Of a stretch of 64,000 nt of DNA, positions 25,298 to 34,770 are shown piece after piece. Source of the DNA: Demequina sp. NBRC 110054 (GTDB lineage Bacteria > Actinomycetota > Actinomycetes > Actinomycetales > Demequinaceae); the NCBI RefSeq assembly GCF_002090115.1, contig NZ_BBRK01000005.1:558001-622000 (forward strand), given 5' to 3'. The notes below the pieces were generated by a model. The model was given only the letters and a program-made list of their open reading frames with translations. It did no database searches and was not told where the DNA came from. Numbering within the stretch: the first letter of the stretch is position 1; each line of letters begins with the position of its first letter. A program made the translations under genes and the position numbers.

Positions 25298-28009
25298 GTG
25301 ACAGAGCACGGCGCAATCGACAAGGACCCCACCGAGACCTCCGAGTGGCTCGAGTCCGTCGACGAGATGATCGAGCACGGTGGCGAGAGCCGCGCCGAGT
25401 ACGTGATCGACCGTGTGGTCGACCACGCCGCCAAGCGCCAGCTGTCCGTGCCGCTGAGCCTCAACACCCCGTACGTCAACACGATCCACGTGGATGACGA
25501 GCCCGAGTTCCCCGGCGACGAGGAGCTCGAGCGCCGCTACCGCGGCTGGATCCGCTGGAACGCGGCCGCGATGGTCACGCGCGCACAGGGCCCCGGCAAG
25601 GGCGTCGGCGGCCACATCTCGTCGTACGCGTCCGTCGCGACGCTCTACGAGGTCGGCCTCAACCACTTCTTCAAGGGCAAGGACCACCCGAGCGGTGGCG
25701 ACCAGATCTACTTCCAGGGCCACGCCGCCCCTGGCATGTATGCCCGCGGCTTCATGGAGGGCCGATTCTCCCCCGAGGACCTCGACTCCTTCCGCCAGGA
25801 GAAGTCCGCCCCCGGGCGCGGTCTCTCGTCGTACCCGCACCCGCGCCTCATGCCCGACGTCTGGGAGTTCCCCACGGTGTCCATGGGCCTCGGCCCCGCG
25901 TCCGCCATCTACCAGGCGTGGACCAACCGCTACCTGCAGCTGCGCGGCATCAAGGACACGTCCGAGCAGCACGTCTGGGCGTTCCTCGGCGACGGTGAGA
26001 TGGACGAGCCCGAGTCGCGCGGCATGCTCCAGCTCGCCGCCAACCAGGGCCTCGACAACCTCACGTTCGTCGTCAACGCGAACCTCCAGCGCCTCGACGG
26101 CCCGGTGCGAGGCAACGGCAAGATCATCCAGGAGCTCGAGGCGTACTTCCGCGGTGCCGGCTGGAACGTCCTCAAGGTCGTGTGGGGCCGCGGGTGGGAC
26201 CCGCTGCTCGCCAAGGACGACGGCGCGCTCCTCAACCTCATGAACACCGTCCCCGACGGCGACTTCCAGACGTTCCGCGCCGAGTCCGGCGCGTTCATCC
26301 GCGACCAGTTCTTCGGCGGCGACCCGCGCGCCAAGGAGCTCGTCAAGGACATGACGGACGACGAGATCTGGGCGCTCAAGCGCGGCGGTCACGACTACCG
26401 CAAGCTCTACGCGGCCTACCAGCGCGCGACGCAGATGAAAAACGGCAAGCCGACCGTCATCATCGCGAAGACGGTCAAGGGCTACGGCCTCGGCCCCAAC
26501 TTCGCGGCGCGCAACTCGACGCACCAGATGAAGAAGCTCCAGGTCGCGGACATGAAGGTGCTGCGCGACACGTTCGACCTCCCGTTCACCGACGAGGAGC
26601 TCGAGGCCGACCCGTACAACCCGCCGTACTACCACCCCGGCTTCGAGGACCCGGCGATCAAGTACATGCTCGAGCGCCGCAGCGCGCTGGGCGGCTTCGT
26701 GCCGTCGCGCCGCGCGGTCGAGAAGCCGATCGCGATGCCGAGCGACAAGGCCTACGACCTGCTCGCGAAGGGCTCGGGCAAGCAGGAGGTCGCCACCACG
26801 ATGGCGCTCGTGCGCCTGTTCAAGGACCTCGTGAAGGACAAGGAGTTCGGCTCGCGACTGGTGCCGATCATCCCCGACGAGGCGCGCACGTTCGGCCTCG
26901 ACGCGATCTTCCCGTCGGCGAAGATCTTCAACACCCAGGGCCAGAACTACCTGCCCGTCGACCGCGAGCTGATGCTCTCCTACAAGGAGTCCACGGCCGG
27001 CCAGATCATGCACACGGGCATCAACGAGGCCGGTTCCGCCGCCGCGTTCCAGGCCGTGGGCACGTCCTACGCGACGCACGGCGAGCCGCTCGTGCCGTTC
27101 TACATCTTCTACTCGATGTTCGGCTTCCAGCGCACGGGCGACCAGTTCTGGGCCGCGGGCGACCAGCTCACGCGCGGCTTCATCATCGGCGCCACCGCCG
27201 GCCGCACCACGCTCACCGGTGAGGGCCTCCAGCACGCGGACGGCCACTCGCCGCTGCTCGCGGGCACGAACGCCGCGATCGTGCAGTACGACCCCGCGTT
27301 CGGCTACGAGATCCGCCACATCGTCAAGGACGGCATCCAGCGGATGTACGGCCCCGAGGACGGCCGCGACAAGAACGTCATGTACTACCTGACGGTCTAC
27401 AACGAGCCGATTCAGCAGCCCGCCGAGCCGGAGAACGTGGACGTCGAGGGCATCCTCAAGGGCATCCACAAGTACGCCGACGCCCCCGAGGGCCAGGGCC
27501 CCGAGGCGCAGATCCTCGCGTCCGGCGTCGCCGTGCCGTGGGCCCTCGAGGCCCAGGAGCTGCTCTGGGCGCACTGGGGCGTCCGCGCCACCGTGTGGTC
27601 GGTCACCTCGTGGAACGAGCTCCGTCGCGAGGCTCTCGCCGCCGACGAGCACGCGTTCCTGCACCCGAACGAGCCGGTGCGCACGCCGTACCTCACGCAG
27701 AAGCTCGCCGGCGCGAACGGACCGTTCGTCGCGACGACGGACTACGACCACCTGGTCCCCGACCAGGTGCGCGCGTGGATCCCGGGCACGTACGCCACGC
27801 TCGGCGCCGACGGCTTCGGCTTCTCGGACACGCGTGCCGCGGCACGTCGTCACTTCAAGATCGACGGCCCGTCGACGGCGGTCAAGGTGCTTCAGCAGCT
27901 CGCCCGTCGCGGCGAGATCGACCCCTATGTGGTCGGCCAGGCCATCGAGCGCTACGAGCTCCACGACGTCACCAAGGGCGCGTCGGGCAACGCGGGCGGC
28001 GACGCCTGA
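25298..28009 (+). CDS. aceE: Pyruvate dehydrogenase E1 component, homodimeric type
   Basis: A 903-residue thiamine-diphosphate enzyme that decarboxylates pyruvate and passes the acetyl group to the E2 lipoyl domains, feeding acetyl-CoA to the citrate cycle and lipid synthesis. Length and sequence match the single-chain AceE type used by actinobacteria. The thiamine-binding motif runs from [10 protein letters not shown] (GDG) to the Asn of FVVNANLQ, and [27 protein letters not shown] and a C-terminal transketolase-like domain are seen. The GTG start follows AGGAAGAGG. No E2 or E3 gene is nearby. A strong terminator follows, so it is a single transcription unit, close to the fatty acid synthesis genes that use its product. 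Confidence 0.97.
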   Translation: MTEHGAIDKDPTETSEWLESVDEMIEHGGESRAEYVIDRVVDHAAKRQLSVPLSLNTPYVNTIHVDDEPEFPGDEELERRYRGWIRWNAAAMVTRAQGPGKGVGGHISSYASVATLYEVGLNHFFKGKDHPSGGDQIYFQGHAAPGMYARGFMEGRFSPEDLDSFRQEKSAPGRGLSSYPHPRLMPDVWEFPTVSMGLGPASAIYQAWTNRYLQLRGIKDTSEQHVWAFLGDGEMDEPESRGMLQLAANQGLDNLTFVVNANLQRLDGPVRGNGKIIQELEAYFRGAGWNVLKVVWGRGWDPLLAKDDGALLNLMNTVPDGDFQTFRAESGAFIRDQFFGGDPRAKELVKDMTDDEIWALKRGGHDYRKLYAAYQRATQMKNGKPTVIIAKTVKGYGLGPNFAARNSTHQMKKLQVADMKVLRDTFDLPFTDEELEADPYNPPYYHPGFEDPAIKYMLERRSALGGFVPSRRAVEKPIAMPSDKAYDLLAKGSGKQEVATTMALVRLFKDLVKDKEFGSRLVPIIPDEARTFGLDAIFPSAKIFNTQGQNYLPVDRELMLSYKESTAGQIMHTGINEAGSAAAFQAVGTSYATHGEPLVPFYIFYSMFGFQRTGDQFWAAGDQLTRGFIIGATAGRTTLTGEGLQHADGHSPLLAGTNAAIVQYDPAFGYEIRHIVKDGIQRMYGPEDGRDKNVMYYLTVYNEPIQQPAEPENVDVEGILKGIHKYADAPEGQGPEAQILASGVAVPWALEAQELLWAHWGVRATVWSVTSWNELRREALAADEHAFLHPNEPVRTPYLTQKLAGANGPFVATTDYDHLVPDQVRAWIPGTYATLGADGFGFSDTRAAARRHFKIDGPSTAVKVLQQLARRGEIDPYVVGQAIERYELHDVTKGASGNAGGDA

Positions 28010-28030
28010 TCCCGCTAGCCGAGGACTGAC

Positions 28031-28065
28031 CGGAGGCCCGCCGCGCACTGCGCGGCGGGCCTCCG
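28031..28065 (+). terminator. Terminator of aceE
   Basis: A perfect 16-bp GC-rich stem (CGGAGGCCCGCCGCGC and its complement) with loop ACT lies 21 bases after the aceE stop, followed by TCATGTCT. Confidence 0.88.
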
Positions 28066-28086
28066 TCATGTCTCGCGGGGGTCGAG

Positions 28087-29028
28087 CTACCTGTTCCCGT
28101 CCTCGGGCCCAGGCCCAGGCCCGGCATCGTCCGCGGCTCCCGACTCCGTTGCCCCGTCCTCGCTCTCCCGCCTGGGATGGCCGCCGACCTCGCCGGGATG
28201 CGGCTCCTGGGCGGAGGGCTCCGTCCGTGCCCGCTCCCGTATGTGGGCACCGAGGTGCGAGGTGTCCGCGTCCTTGATCGAGCTGCGCACGTCGTAGGCG
28301 AGCACGAGGAACGTCAGCACCAGCGCGGCGGCGAGTGCCCACAGTCCCATCATGATGAAGCCGTCGAACAGGCCCTCGGGCTCGATGCGCACGTACAGGT
28401 CGAGCGTGCACATGCCCTCCGCGGCCTGGAGCTCGCCGACAAGGTGGTACGTCCCGACCGGGGCGAAGCCCTTGTCCTCCTCGATCTCGCTCAACTGAGC
28501 CCTCATCCGCTGCGCCCCGGAGAACTCGGTCGCCTCGTCCTCGTTCTCGTACTCGGCCGTCCACAGCGTGAGCTCCCTGCCGCTCACCCGGATGCCGAGC
28601 GTGCTGTTCCACAAGGTGAGGACCTCGTCCGAGGCGGCGTCCCACACCAGGACGTCGCCCTGCGCGATCCTGAACGGCTCTCGCGCGGAGGTCTGCTCTG
28701 GGGTGACCGCCTCTTCCTGCGATGCCGAGTCGAGGGTGAGATAGCAGCCCTCGGAGACGTGTCCTCCGCCCCGATACTCGGGAAGCCCCGCGAGCGCCAT
28801 GCCCGCGGCGGCGCCCACCGCGATCATCGCGACCAGCACGCGGCGAGGCGCGAGGGAGAGCCGCTGAGTGAGCGCCACGGTGCCCAGCAGCGCGCCGAGC
28901 GAGGCCAGCCCCCATACCACGGTCTGGTCCGCGGGCGCGATGCCCAGCACGGTCAGCAGCGCCGCCGCCTCGAAACCGATCAGCAGGCCCAGGAGCGCTC
29001 CTAGCAGGGGCTTGGGGCGTTCACGCAT
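28087..29028 (-). CDS. Membrane protein of unknown function with large external domain
   Basis: A 313-residue protein I do not recognise. Three helices lie near the N-terminus (about 8-28, 35-52, 63-82), then an extracytoplasmic domain (about 83-220) with two Cys (CYLTLDS and MCTLDLY) that may pair. One further helix (about 222-246) and a highly charged, disordered cytosolic tail follow. The external domain is beta-rich and could bind a ligand or partner. The tail contains a GGACGATGC copy. It is convergent with aceE and divergent from fasR. The ATG follows GGAGGTGCC. Confidence 0.75.
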   Translation of the reverse strand: MRERPKPLLGALLGLLIGFEAAALLTVLGIAPADQTVVWGLASLGALLGTVALTQRLSLAPRRVLVAMIAVGAAAGMALAGLPEYRGGGHVSEGCYLTLDSASQEEAVTPEQTSAREPFRIAQGDVLVWDAASDEVLTLWNSTLGIRVSGRELTLWTAEYENEDEATEFSGAQRMRAQLSEIEEDKGFAPVGTYHLVGELQAAEGMCTLDLYVRIEPEGLFDGFIMMGLWALAAALVLTFLVLAYDVRSSIKDADTSHLGAHIRERARTEPSAQEPHPGEVGGHPRRESEDGATESGAADDAGPGPGPEDGNR

Positions 29029-29272
29029 GGGGCACCTCCGTCATCCCCCACGCTAGACGGCGCGCCCTCACGTCGCACGGCGGGGCGGGCGCGGATCCTC
29101 GCTGCACCGCCGGCGACCGGGTGCTCCGTGCGCCACAGAACCCGCGCCGGCCGCCGCCGAGGACGAGGGCGAGCGCCGTCCCCACCGCGCGCCACCCACA
29201 TCGACTTGTCGTGCATTTCCACAGGCCCCTGGGGATACCGCAGGCGATCAACCAGGCTATTTACTCCATAGC

Positions 29273-29309
29273 GAACCGGTTCTCCCCCATAATGGGGGGC
29301 AATGCATTG
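29273..29309. promoter_or_regulatory. Three abutting palindromes in front of fasR
   Basis: GAACCGGTTC (29273-29282), CCCCCAT-A-ATGGGGG (29284-29298) and CAATGCATTG (29300-29309) are perfect inverted repeats with one base between neighbours. The third overlaps the -35 region of fasR. The whole 315-base gap 29029-29343 between the divergent genes holds, besides these, only GC-rich unremarkable sequence. They are candidate binding sites for FasR or another dimeric regulator. Confidence 0.55.
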
Positions 29310-29337
29310 TCGGGATCGCACAAAGCGGCGCTAGGCT
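29307..29337 (+). promoter_or_regulatory. Leaderless promoter of fasR
   Basis: TTGTCG (29307-29312) and TAGGCT (29332-29337) are 19 bases apart, and the ATG at 29344 follows the -10 box by exactly six bases. No ribosome-binding site is present, consistent with a leaderless mRNA. Confidence 0.6.
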
Positions 29338-29343
29338 CTGCCC

Positions 29344-30513
29344 ATGCCCCAGACCGATCCGAGCGCCGAGACTCTGCGCCGACTTCGCGCGGGCAGCGGC
29401 CAGCTCGCGACCGCAGCGCTGAAGTCGCTCGACGCGGACTACCACTGGTTCCGGGAGCTGCCCGCGAAGGAGCGCTCGTGGGTGGGGATCGTCGCCCAGG
29501 CGGGAATCGACGCCTTCGTCACGTGGTTCGCCGACCGCTCGGAGACCGCGCGCTCCGCGATGGAGGTCTTCGCGGCCGCACCGCCCGAGCTCACACGGGT
29601 GATCTCGCTCCAGCACGCGCTCGCGATCGTGCGCACCGCCGTCAAGGTGGTCGAGGGCCACTCCGACGAGTTCGCGGCCCCCGGCGCCGAGCAGATGCTG
29701 CGAGAGGCGATCCTGCGCTACTCGCGAGAGATCGCCTTCTCCGCGGCAGAGGTCTATGCGCGCGCCGCCGAATCGCGCGGCGCATGGGATGCGCGGATCG
29801 AGGCGCTCGTCGTCGACGCGCTCGTGCGCGGCGAGGTGGACGATGCGGTGCCGTCCCGCGCCGCGGCGCTCGGCTGGAAGCCGGGACCGACATTGGTCAT
29901 GGTCGGCACGACCGATGGCACTCTCGGCGAGGTCCAGTCCGCCGAGGTGCGCCGCACGATCCGCCGCGCAGCCGGCAACGCGCTCGTGGGCATCCACGGC
30001 GAGACGCTCGTGATCGTCGCGCGCTCCGACGAGGACCACGAGGCAGTCGCCGCTCAGCTGCTCCAGGTCTTCGGACCGGGGCCCGTCGTGCTGGGTCCGC
30101 CCGCCGTGACGCTGCAGGAGGTCGCCAAGGCGACCCGCGGAGCGATCGCCGGGGCCACCGCGGCCCCCGCGTGGGCGCAGGCCCCCCGACCCGTGCACGC
30201 CGACGACCTCCTGCCCGAGCGCGTGCTCGTCGGGGATCCGACCGCGCGCGAGCGTCTCCTTGCGATCGCCTACGAGCCGATCCTCCAGGCGGGAGGCTCC
30301 CTCCAGGAGACCGTCGCCACGTTCCTCGACTGCGGGCGCTCGCTCGAGCTCACCGCGCGCACGATGTTCGTGCATGCCAACACCGTGCGCTACCGACTCA
30401 AGAAGGTCTCGGAGCTCACCGGCTGGGACGTGCTCCACACCCGCGACGCCCATGTCCTGCACACCGCGCTCGCGCTCGGCAGGCTCCAGGCGGCGACTCC
30501 GCCGTCTTTGTAG
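29344..30513 (+). CDS. fasR: PucR-type regulator of fatty acid synthesis (FasR-like)
   Basis: A 389-residue regulator with a helical N-terminal region, a central GGDEF-related PucR domain and a C-terminal PucR helix-turn-helix (about 325-380: LELTARTMFVHANTVRYRLKK). It stands directly before fabD-fabH-acpP-fabF, the position and architecture of FasR (SCO2386) of Streptomyces coelicolor, which activates those genes. The symbol rests on that conserved context rather than a full alignment. It is expected to bind near the fabD promoter in the 77-base gap that follows. It is probably translated from a leaderless mRNA and may control itself through the palindromes upstream. Confidence 0.88.
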   Translation: MPQTDPSAETLRRLRAGSGQLATAALKSLDADYHWFRELPAKERSWVGIVAQAGIDAFVTWFADRSETARSAMEVFAAAPPELTRVISLQHALAIVRTAVKVVEGHSDEFAAPGAEQMLREAILRYSREIAFSAAEVYARAAESRGAWDARIEALVVDALVRGEVDDAVPSRAAALGWKPGPTLVMVGTTDGTLGEVQSAEVRRTIRRAAGNALVGIHGETLVIVARSDEDHEAVAAQLLQVFGPGPVVLGPPAVTLQEVAKATRGAIAGATAAPAWAQAPRPVHADDLLPERVLVGDPTARERLLAIAYEPILQAGGSLQETVATFLDCGRSLELTARTMFVHANTVRYRLKKVSELTGWDVLHTRDAHVLHTALALGRLQAATPPSL

Positions 30514-30590
30514 GGATCCGACAGAATCTGGCGTCGCTTTCTTCGTCGTGCCTTCCCCGCACGCACGCGGCCGTAGGGCACCCTAGACAC

Positions 30591-31505
30591 ATGCTTGCAG
30601 TCCTCTGCCCCGGTCAGGGTGCCCAAACGCCTGGAATGCTCGCCCCGTGGCTCGAGCTCGACTCGGTCGCCCAGGCCCTTCATGCTTTGTCGGATGCCAC
30701 AGAGGTCGATCTGATCGCCCACGGCGTCACCTCCGACGCGGACACCATCCGCGACACGGCGATCGCGCAGCCGCTGCTCGTCGCCACCGCGCTCGCCACG
30801 GGCCGCGAGGCGCTCGGCGCGGCCGCGCCCGGCGTCGTGGCAGGCCACAGCGTCGGCGAGTTCGCCGCTGCCGCCCTCGGGGGCGTGCTGTCCGACGCGG
30901 ACGCCGTCTCCCTCGTGACCGTGCGCGGTCGCGCGATGGCCGATGCCGCCGCATCGTCCGAGCCCACGTCCATGGCCGCGGTGCTGGGCGGCGTGGCCGA
31001 CGAGGTCGCCGCACGGCTCGCGGAGCTCGGCCTCACGCCTGCGAACGCCAACGGCGGCGGCCAGGTCGTCGCCGCGGGATCCAAGGCAGCGATCGATGCG
31101 CTCGTCGGCGAGCCGCCCACGCGCGCCCGCGTGATCGAGCTCCAGGTCGCCGGCGCTTTCCATACGTCGTACATGGCCCCCGCGGTTGAGGTTCTCGCCG
31201 CCGCCGCGGCCGACGTCGCGCGCAGCGCCCCGCAGGTGCCGCTGCTGTCGAACGCCGACGGCACCGTCGTCGCGACCGGCGACGAGACCGTCGCGCGCCT
31301 CGTCACGCAGGTCGCGAGCCCCGTGCGATGGGATCTGTGCATGGAGCGCATGCTCGAGCTCGGCGTGACGGGCATCCTTGAGGTAGCACCCGGCGGCGTC
31401 CTCACGGGCCTCGCCAAGCGCGGTATGAAGGGAATCCCCGCCGTCGCCCTCAAGACCCCCGAGGACCTGACTGCGGCACGAGAGCTTGTGGAGGCGCACG
31501 CGTGA
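30591..31505 (+). CDS. fabD: Malonyl-CoA:ACP transacylase
   Basis: A 304-residue enzyme that moves malonyl groups from CoA to acyl carrier protein for type II fatty acid synthesis. The N-terminal CPGQGAQTPGM and the nucleophile motif AGHSVGEFAAAALGG (Ser in GHSVG) are intact, and the catalytic His lies in GAFHTSYM. The ATG begins the conserved start LAVLCPGQG; the frame extends far upstream, but that portion overlaps fasR in another frame. Its stop overlaps the fabH GTG by four bases. It is first in the fabD-fabH-acpP-fabF operon. Confidence 0.96.
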   Translation: MLAVLCPGQGAQTPGMLAPWLELDSVAQALHALSDATEVDLIAHGVTSDADTIRDTAIAQPLLVATALATGREALGAAAPGVVAGHSVGEFAAAALGGVLSDADAVSLVTVRGRAMADAAASSEPTSMAAVLGGVADEVAARLAELGLTPANANGGGQVVAAGSKAAIDALVGEPPTRARVIELQVAGAFHTSYMAPAVEVLAAAAADVARSAPQVPLLSNADGTVVATGDETVARLVTQVASPVRWDLCMERMLELGVTGILEVAPGGVLTGLAKRGMKGIPAVALKTPEDLTAARELVEAHA

Positions 31506-32503
31506 CCACCATCAACGTCCGACGCGGACCCGAGTACACCCGCATCCTCGGCCTCGGCGTGTGCCGCGGCGAGAACGCGGTCCCGAACGACGACCTGATC
31601 GAGCCGATCGACTCGTCCGACGAGTGGATCCGCAAGATGACCGGGATCGTCACGCGCGTGCGCGCCGACAAGGAGACCTCGGTCGTCGACCTGTCGGAGA
31701 AGGCGTCGCTCGATGCCATCGCGCAGGCCGGCATCGAGCCCTCGCAGATCGACGCGGTGATCCTGTCGACAATCTCCCACCCGCACATCACGCCTGGCGG
31801 CGCACCGATCCTCGCGGACCGCATCGGGGCCTCCCCCGCGGCCGCGTACGACATCTCCGCCGCGTGCGCCGGCTACTGCTACGGCATCGGCCAGGCTGAC
31901 GCGCTCGTGCGCTCGGGCGCGGCGACCTACGTGCTCGTCGTCGGCGCGGAGAAGCTGAGCGACTGGGTGGACCCCGCCGACCGCTCGATCTCCTACCTGC
32001 TCGGCGACGCCGCGGGCGCGGTCGTCGTCGGCCCGTCCGACACCCCCGGCATCGGCCCGACCGTGTGGGGCTCCGAGGGCGACGGCGCCGAGCTGATCTA
32101 CCAGACCTCGTCGTGGCTCGACGTGCGCGACGACCCCGAGGCGCCCTTCCCGACTCTGCGCCAGCAGGGACCGAGCGTGTTCAAGTGGGCGTCGTTCAAG
32201 ATGCCGAAGATCGCACTCGAGGCCATCGAGGCCGCGGGGGTCACGCCCGACGACATCAAGGCGTTCATCCCGCACCAGGCGAACGTGCGCATCATCGACC
32301 AGATGGTCAAGCAGATCGGCCTGCCCAAGCACATCGCCGTCGGCAAGGACATCGTCGACTCGGGCAACACGTCCGCCGCGTCGATCCCGCTCGCGACCGA
32401 GCGTCTGCTGCGCGACGGCGACGCGAAGTCCGGCGACCTCGCGCTCCAGATCGGCTTCGGCGCTGGCCTGGTCTACGCGGCGCAGGTCATCGCGCTGCCC
32501 TGA
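31502..32503 (+). CDS. fabH: 3-oxoacyl-ACP synthase III
   Basis: A 333-residue thiolase-fold enzyme that starts fatty acid chains by condensing an acyl-CoA with malonyl-ACP. In actinobacteria it usually prefers branched primers derived from amino acids. The catalytic triad is complete: Cys122 in ISAACAGYCYG, His in FIPHQANVRI and Asn in GNTSAASIP. The GTG start overlaps the fabD stop by four bases, which gives coupled translation. Primer preference cannot be read directly. Confidence 0.96.
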   Translation: MTTINVRRGPEYTRILGLGVCRGENAVPNDDLIEPIDSSDEWIRKMTGIVTRVRADKETSVVDLSEKASLDAIAQAGIEPSQIDAVILSTISHPHITPGGAPILADRIGASPAAAYDISAACAGYCYGIGQADALVRSGAATYVLVVGAEKLSDWVDPADRSISYLLGDAAGAVVVGPSDTPGIGPTVWGSEGDGAELIYQTSSWLDVRDDPEAPFPTLRQQGPSVFKWASFKMPKIALEAIEAAGVTPDDIKAFIPHQANVRIIDQMVKQIGLPKHIAVGKDIVDSGNTSAASIPLATERLLRDGDAKSGDLALQIGFGAGLVYAAQVIALP

Positions 32504-32577
32504 CGCCCCGCATTAGTCTTCAAGAGTTCATCCACGAGAACGGTGCCGCCCCGGCACCCCAGAGCAAGGAGAAGAAC

Positions 32578-32826
32578 ATGGCTCTTTCCAGCAACGAGGT
32601 CCTCGAGGGCCTGGCCGAGATCGTCGTCGAGGAGACCGGTATCGACGCGGGCGACGTCACGCTCGAGAAGAACTTCACCGACGACCTCGACATCGACTCG
32701 CTGTCGATGATGACGATCGTCACCCTCGCCGAGGAGAAGTTCGACGTCCGCATCCCCGACGAGGACGTGAAGAACCTCGTCACCGTCGGCGACGCCGTCA
32801 CCTACATCACCGGCGCCCAGGCCTGA
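32578..32826 (+). CDS. acpP: Acyl carrier protein
   Basis: An 82-residue acidic four-helix carrier that holds growing acyl chains on a phosphopantetheine arm. The attachment site is Ser41 in DIDSLSMM. The flanking acidic helices that dock with synthases are present (EEKFDVRIPDED). It lies between fabH (74 bases upstream) and fabF (121 bases downstream). AAGGAGAAGAAC gives a strong ribosome site, suiting the high level of this protein. Confidence 0.97.
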   Translation: MALSSNEVLEGLAEIVVEETGIDAGDVTLEKNFTDDLDIDSLSMMTIVTLAEEKFDVRIPDEDVKNLVTVGDAVTYITGAQA

Positions 32827-32847
32827 CCCACGGCCTGACGCAGTCCC

Positions 32848-32932
32848 CGCAGCATTCGCTGCACTCGCAGCATCCGCTGCTCTCGCAGCATCCGCTGCTC
32901 TCGCAGCATCCGCTGCCCCCGCAGCACCGCAT
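32848..32932. repeat. 18-bp tandem repeat array between acpP and fabF
   Basis: About 4.6 copies of an 18-base unit start at 32848, 32866, 32884, 32902 and 32920; the second and third copies are identical. Each complete unit contains GCAGC and GCTGC around a four-base loop, so the transcript can fold into a row of small hairpins. The array sits in the intercistronic gap between the acpP stop and the fabF ribosome site. Confidence 0.9.
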
Positions 32933-32947
32933 CAGAAAGGCACTCCC

Positions 32948-34183
32948 ATGACCGTTGTCGTCACCGGACTCGGCACCACGTCCCCGCTCGGCGGAGACGT
33001 TCCCAGCACGTGGGAGGCGGCCCTCGCAGGCCGCTCCGGCGTCCGGACGCTCGACAACGACTGGGCCGAGCAGTACGGCGTGCCCGTGCACTTCGCCGGC
33101 CAGCTGGCGGTGCCGACGGCCGAGGTGCTGAGCCGCCCCGAGACCAAGCGCATGGACCCGTCTGCCCAGATGGCGATCGTGGCTGCGCGCGAGGCCTGGG
33201 CGGATGCCGGCCTCGAGGACGTCGACCCCGAGCGCCTCGGCTCGATCGTGTCCTCGGGCATCGGCGGGGTGTGGACCCTGCTTTCGGCATGGGACACGGT
33301 GAAGGAGCGCGGCGCCTCGCGCGTCCTGCCCCTCACCGTGCCCATGCTGATGCCGAACTCGCCGACCGCGTACGTGTCGCTCGAGTTCAAGGCCCGCGCG
33401 GGGGCCCACTCCCCCGTGTCGGCATGCGCGTCGGGCGCCGAGGCGATCGGCATGGGACTCGAGATGATCGAGTCCGGCCGCGCCGACGTCGTCATCGCGG
33501 GAGGCACCGAGGCGGCGATCCACCCGCTTCCCATCTCCGCGTTCGCGGCCATGCAGGCGCTGTCCAAGCGCAACGACGACCCCGCAGGGGCCTCGCGTCC
33601 CTACGATGTGAGCCGCGATGGCTTCGTCCTCGGTGAGGGCGCGGGCGTCGTCATCCTCGAGTCCGAGGAGCACGCCAGGGCCCGCGGGGCCAAGGTCTAC
33701 GCGCGCCTCCTGGGCCGCGGCATGACCGCCGACGGCCACCACATCGCGGCGCCCGAGCCGAACGGCACGGGCCAGACCAAGGCGATGCAGCTCGCGCTCG
33801 AGTCCGCCGGGCTGACCACCGCCGATGTCTCGCACGTCAACGCGCACGCCACCTCGACCCCGGTGGGCGACATGATCGAGGCCCGCGGCATCCGCAGCCT
33901 CCTCGGCTCGCACGCCGACCAGGTGCTGCTGTCCGCCACCAAGTCCATGACCGGCCACCTGCTGGGCGGCGCCGGCGCGCTCGAGTCCGTCTTCACCGTC
34001 AAGGCCCTCGAGACCCGCACCGCTCCCCCGACGATCAACGTCACCGAGCCCGACCCCGAGCTCGAGGTCGACCTGGTCCGCGACACCCCACGCGAGCTGC
34101 CCGCCGACGGCCAGCTCGCCGCGATCAACAACTCGTTCGGCTTCGGCGGCCACAACGTGGCGCTGGTCTTCGCGACCGCCTAG
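32948..34183 (+). CDS. fabF: 3-oxoacyl-ACP synthase II
   Basis: A 411-residue elongation condensing enzyme of type II fatty acid synthesis. The catalytic Cys160 lies in SPVSACASGAEA, and the two His are in NAHATSTPVGD and KSMTGHLLGGAGA, with the gatekeeper-region segment NNSFGFGGHN near the end. It extends acyl-ACP with malonyl-ACP made by fabD. AGAAAGG precedes the ATG. It is the last gene of the operon, followed by a terminator at 34206. Confidence 0.96.
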   Translation: MTVVVTGLGTTSPLGGDVPSTWEAALAGRSGVRTLDNDWAEQYGVPVHFAGQLAVPTAEVLSRPETKRMDPSAQMAIVAAREAWADAGLEDVDPERLGSIVSSGIGGVWTLLSAWDTVKERGASRVLPLTVPMLMPNSPTAYVSLEFKARAGAHSPVSACASGAEAIGMGLEMIESGRADVVIAGGTEAAIHPLPISAFAAMQALSKRNDDPAGASRPYDVSRDGFVLGEGAGVVILESEEHARARGAKVYARLLGRGMTADGHHIAAPEPNGTGQTKAMQLALESAGLTTADVSHVNAHATSTPVGDMIEARGIRSLLGSHADQVLLSATKSMTGHLLGGAGALESVFTVKALETRTAPPTINVTEPDPELEVDLVRDTPRELPADGQLAAINNSFGFGGHNVALVFATA

Positions 34184-34205
34184 CCACCGCATCGTCCGAG
34201 CGACA

Positions 34206-34233
34206 GGGCCGGTCCCCTACGAGGGGCCGGCCC
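34206..34233 (+). terminator. Terminator of the fab operon
   Basis: GGGCCGG-T-CCCC and GGGG-CCGGCCC form an 11-bp stem with a single-base bulge and loop TACGA, 22 bases after the fabF stop, followed by TTCGTCGCC. Confidence 0.8.
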
Positions 34234-34407
34234 TTCGTCGCCCCTCCTCCGCCCTCCATGCACTCCGCACGGATCTGAATCCGCCACCCCGACGACACGC
34301 CGACGCAGCACGCGACACGCTGGCGCGTCGCAGGACAATCCGTGCAGAGCGCATGGAGCGGGACGATGCAGGCGGCAGGACGATGCGGCAGACGGCCGGC
34401 TCTCGCG

Positions 34408-34770
34408 CTACAGATCGACCGGGGTCGCCTGGTGGTAGCGCAGGCGCCAGCGCTCCGACCGCTCCCAGATGGAGCTGCGATGCGCTGCGCCGCGATCCCC
34501 GTGCTTGGGGATCGACGTGTAGAGCACCATCGCGCCGTGCGAGCAGAAGGCCTCGACCCGGAAGTCCGTGAGGGGCAGCTTCACGTCGATCTCCTGGAAG
34601 GGCAGGTCGAGCACCTCGTCGCGGGTGTAGATCCGGCCCGACTGGCCGATCTCGACGTAGCTCGGCGCGAGGACGGCGTCCATGTACGACCGGTCGAAGC
34701 GGGTCTCCGCGCGCCACATCGCCTCCTCCATCGCCTGGAGGAGAAGTGCGTCGTCACGCGCGAGCTCCAT
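34408..34770 (-). CDS. DUF4440/NTF2-like protein
   Basis: A 120-residue protein with the NTF2-like cone fold expected for DUF4440: an N-terminal helix (LLLQAMEEAMWRAETRFD), APSYVEIGQSGRIYTRDEVLDL, then beta strands ending in WRLRYHQATP. Members include small-molecule binders and enzymes of unknown substrate. The ATG shares one base with the stop of the DUF3145 gene (TGATG), so the two are coupled. A TAGAGT box six bases before this ATG could also drive a separate leaderless transcript. The 34184-34407 gap beyond its stop holds the fab terminator and two copies of the GGACGATGC word 17 bases apart. Confidence 0.82.
   Translation of the reverse strand: MELARDDALLLQAMEEAMWRAETRFDRSYMDAVLAPSYVEIGQSGRIYTRDEVLDLPFQEIDVKLPLTDFRVEAFCSHGAMVLYTSIPKHGDRGAAHRSSIWERSERWRLRYHQATPVDL

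Noticed and set aside
24599-28915. Open frame of more than 1400 codons antisense to aceE, continuous with DUF3052
   Set aside because: High GC leaves the antisense frame without stops. The part opposite aceE is Arg/Val/Leu-rich with no family resemblance, and aceE itself is unmistakable.
32848-32932. CRISPR array
   Set aside because: Units are 18 bases, directly abutting, without spacers, and no cas genes are present.
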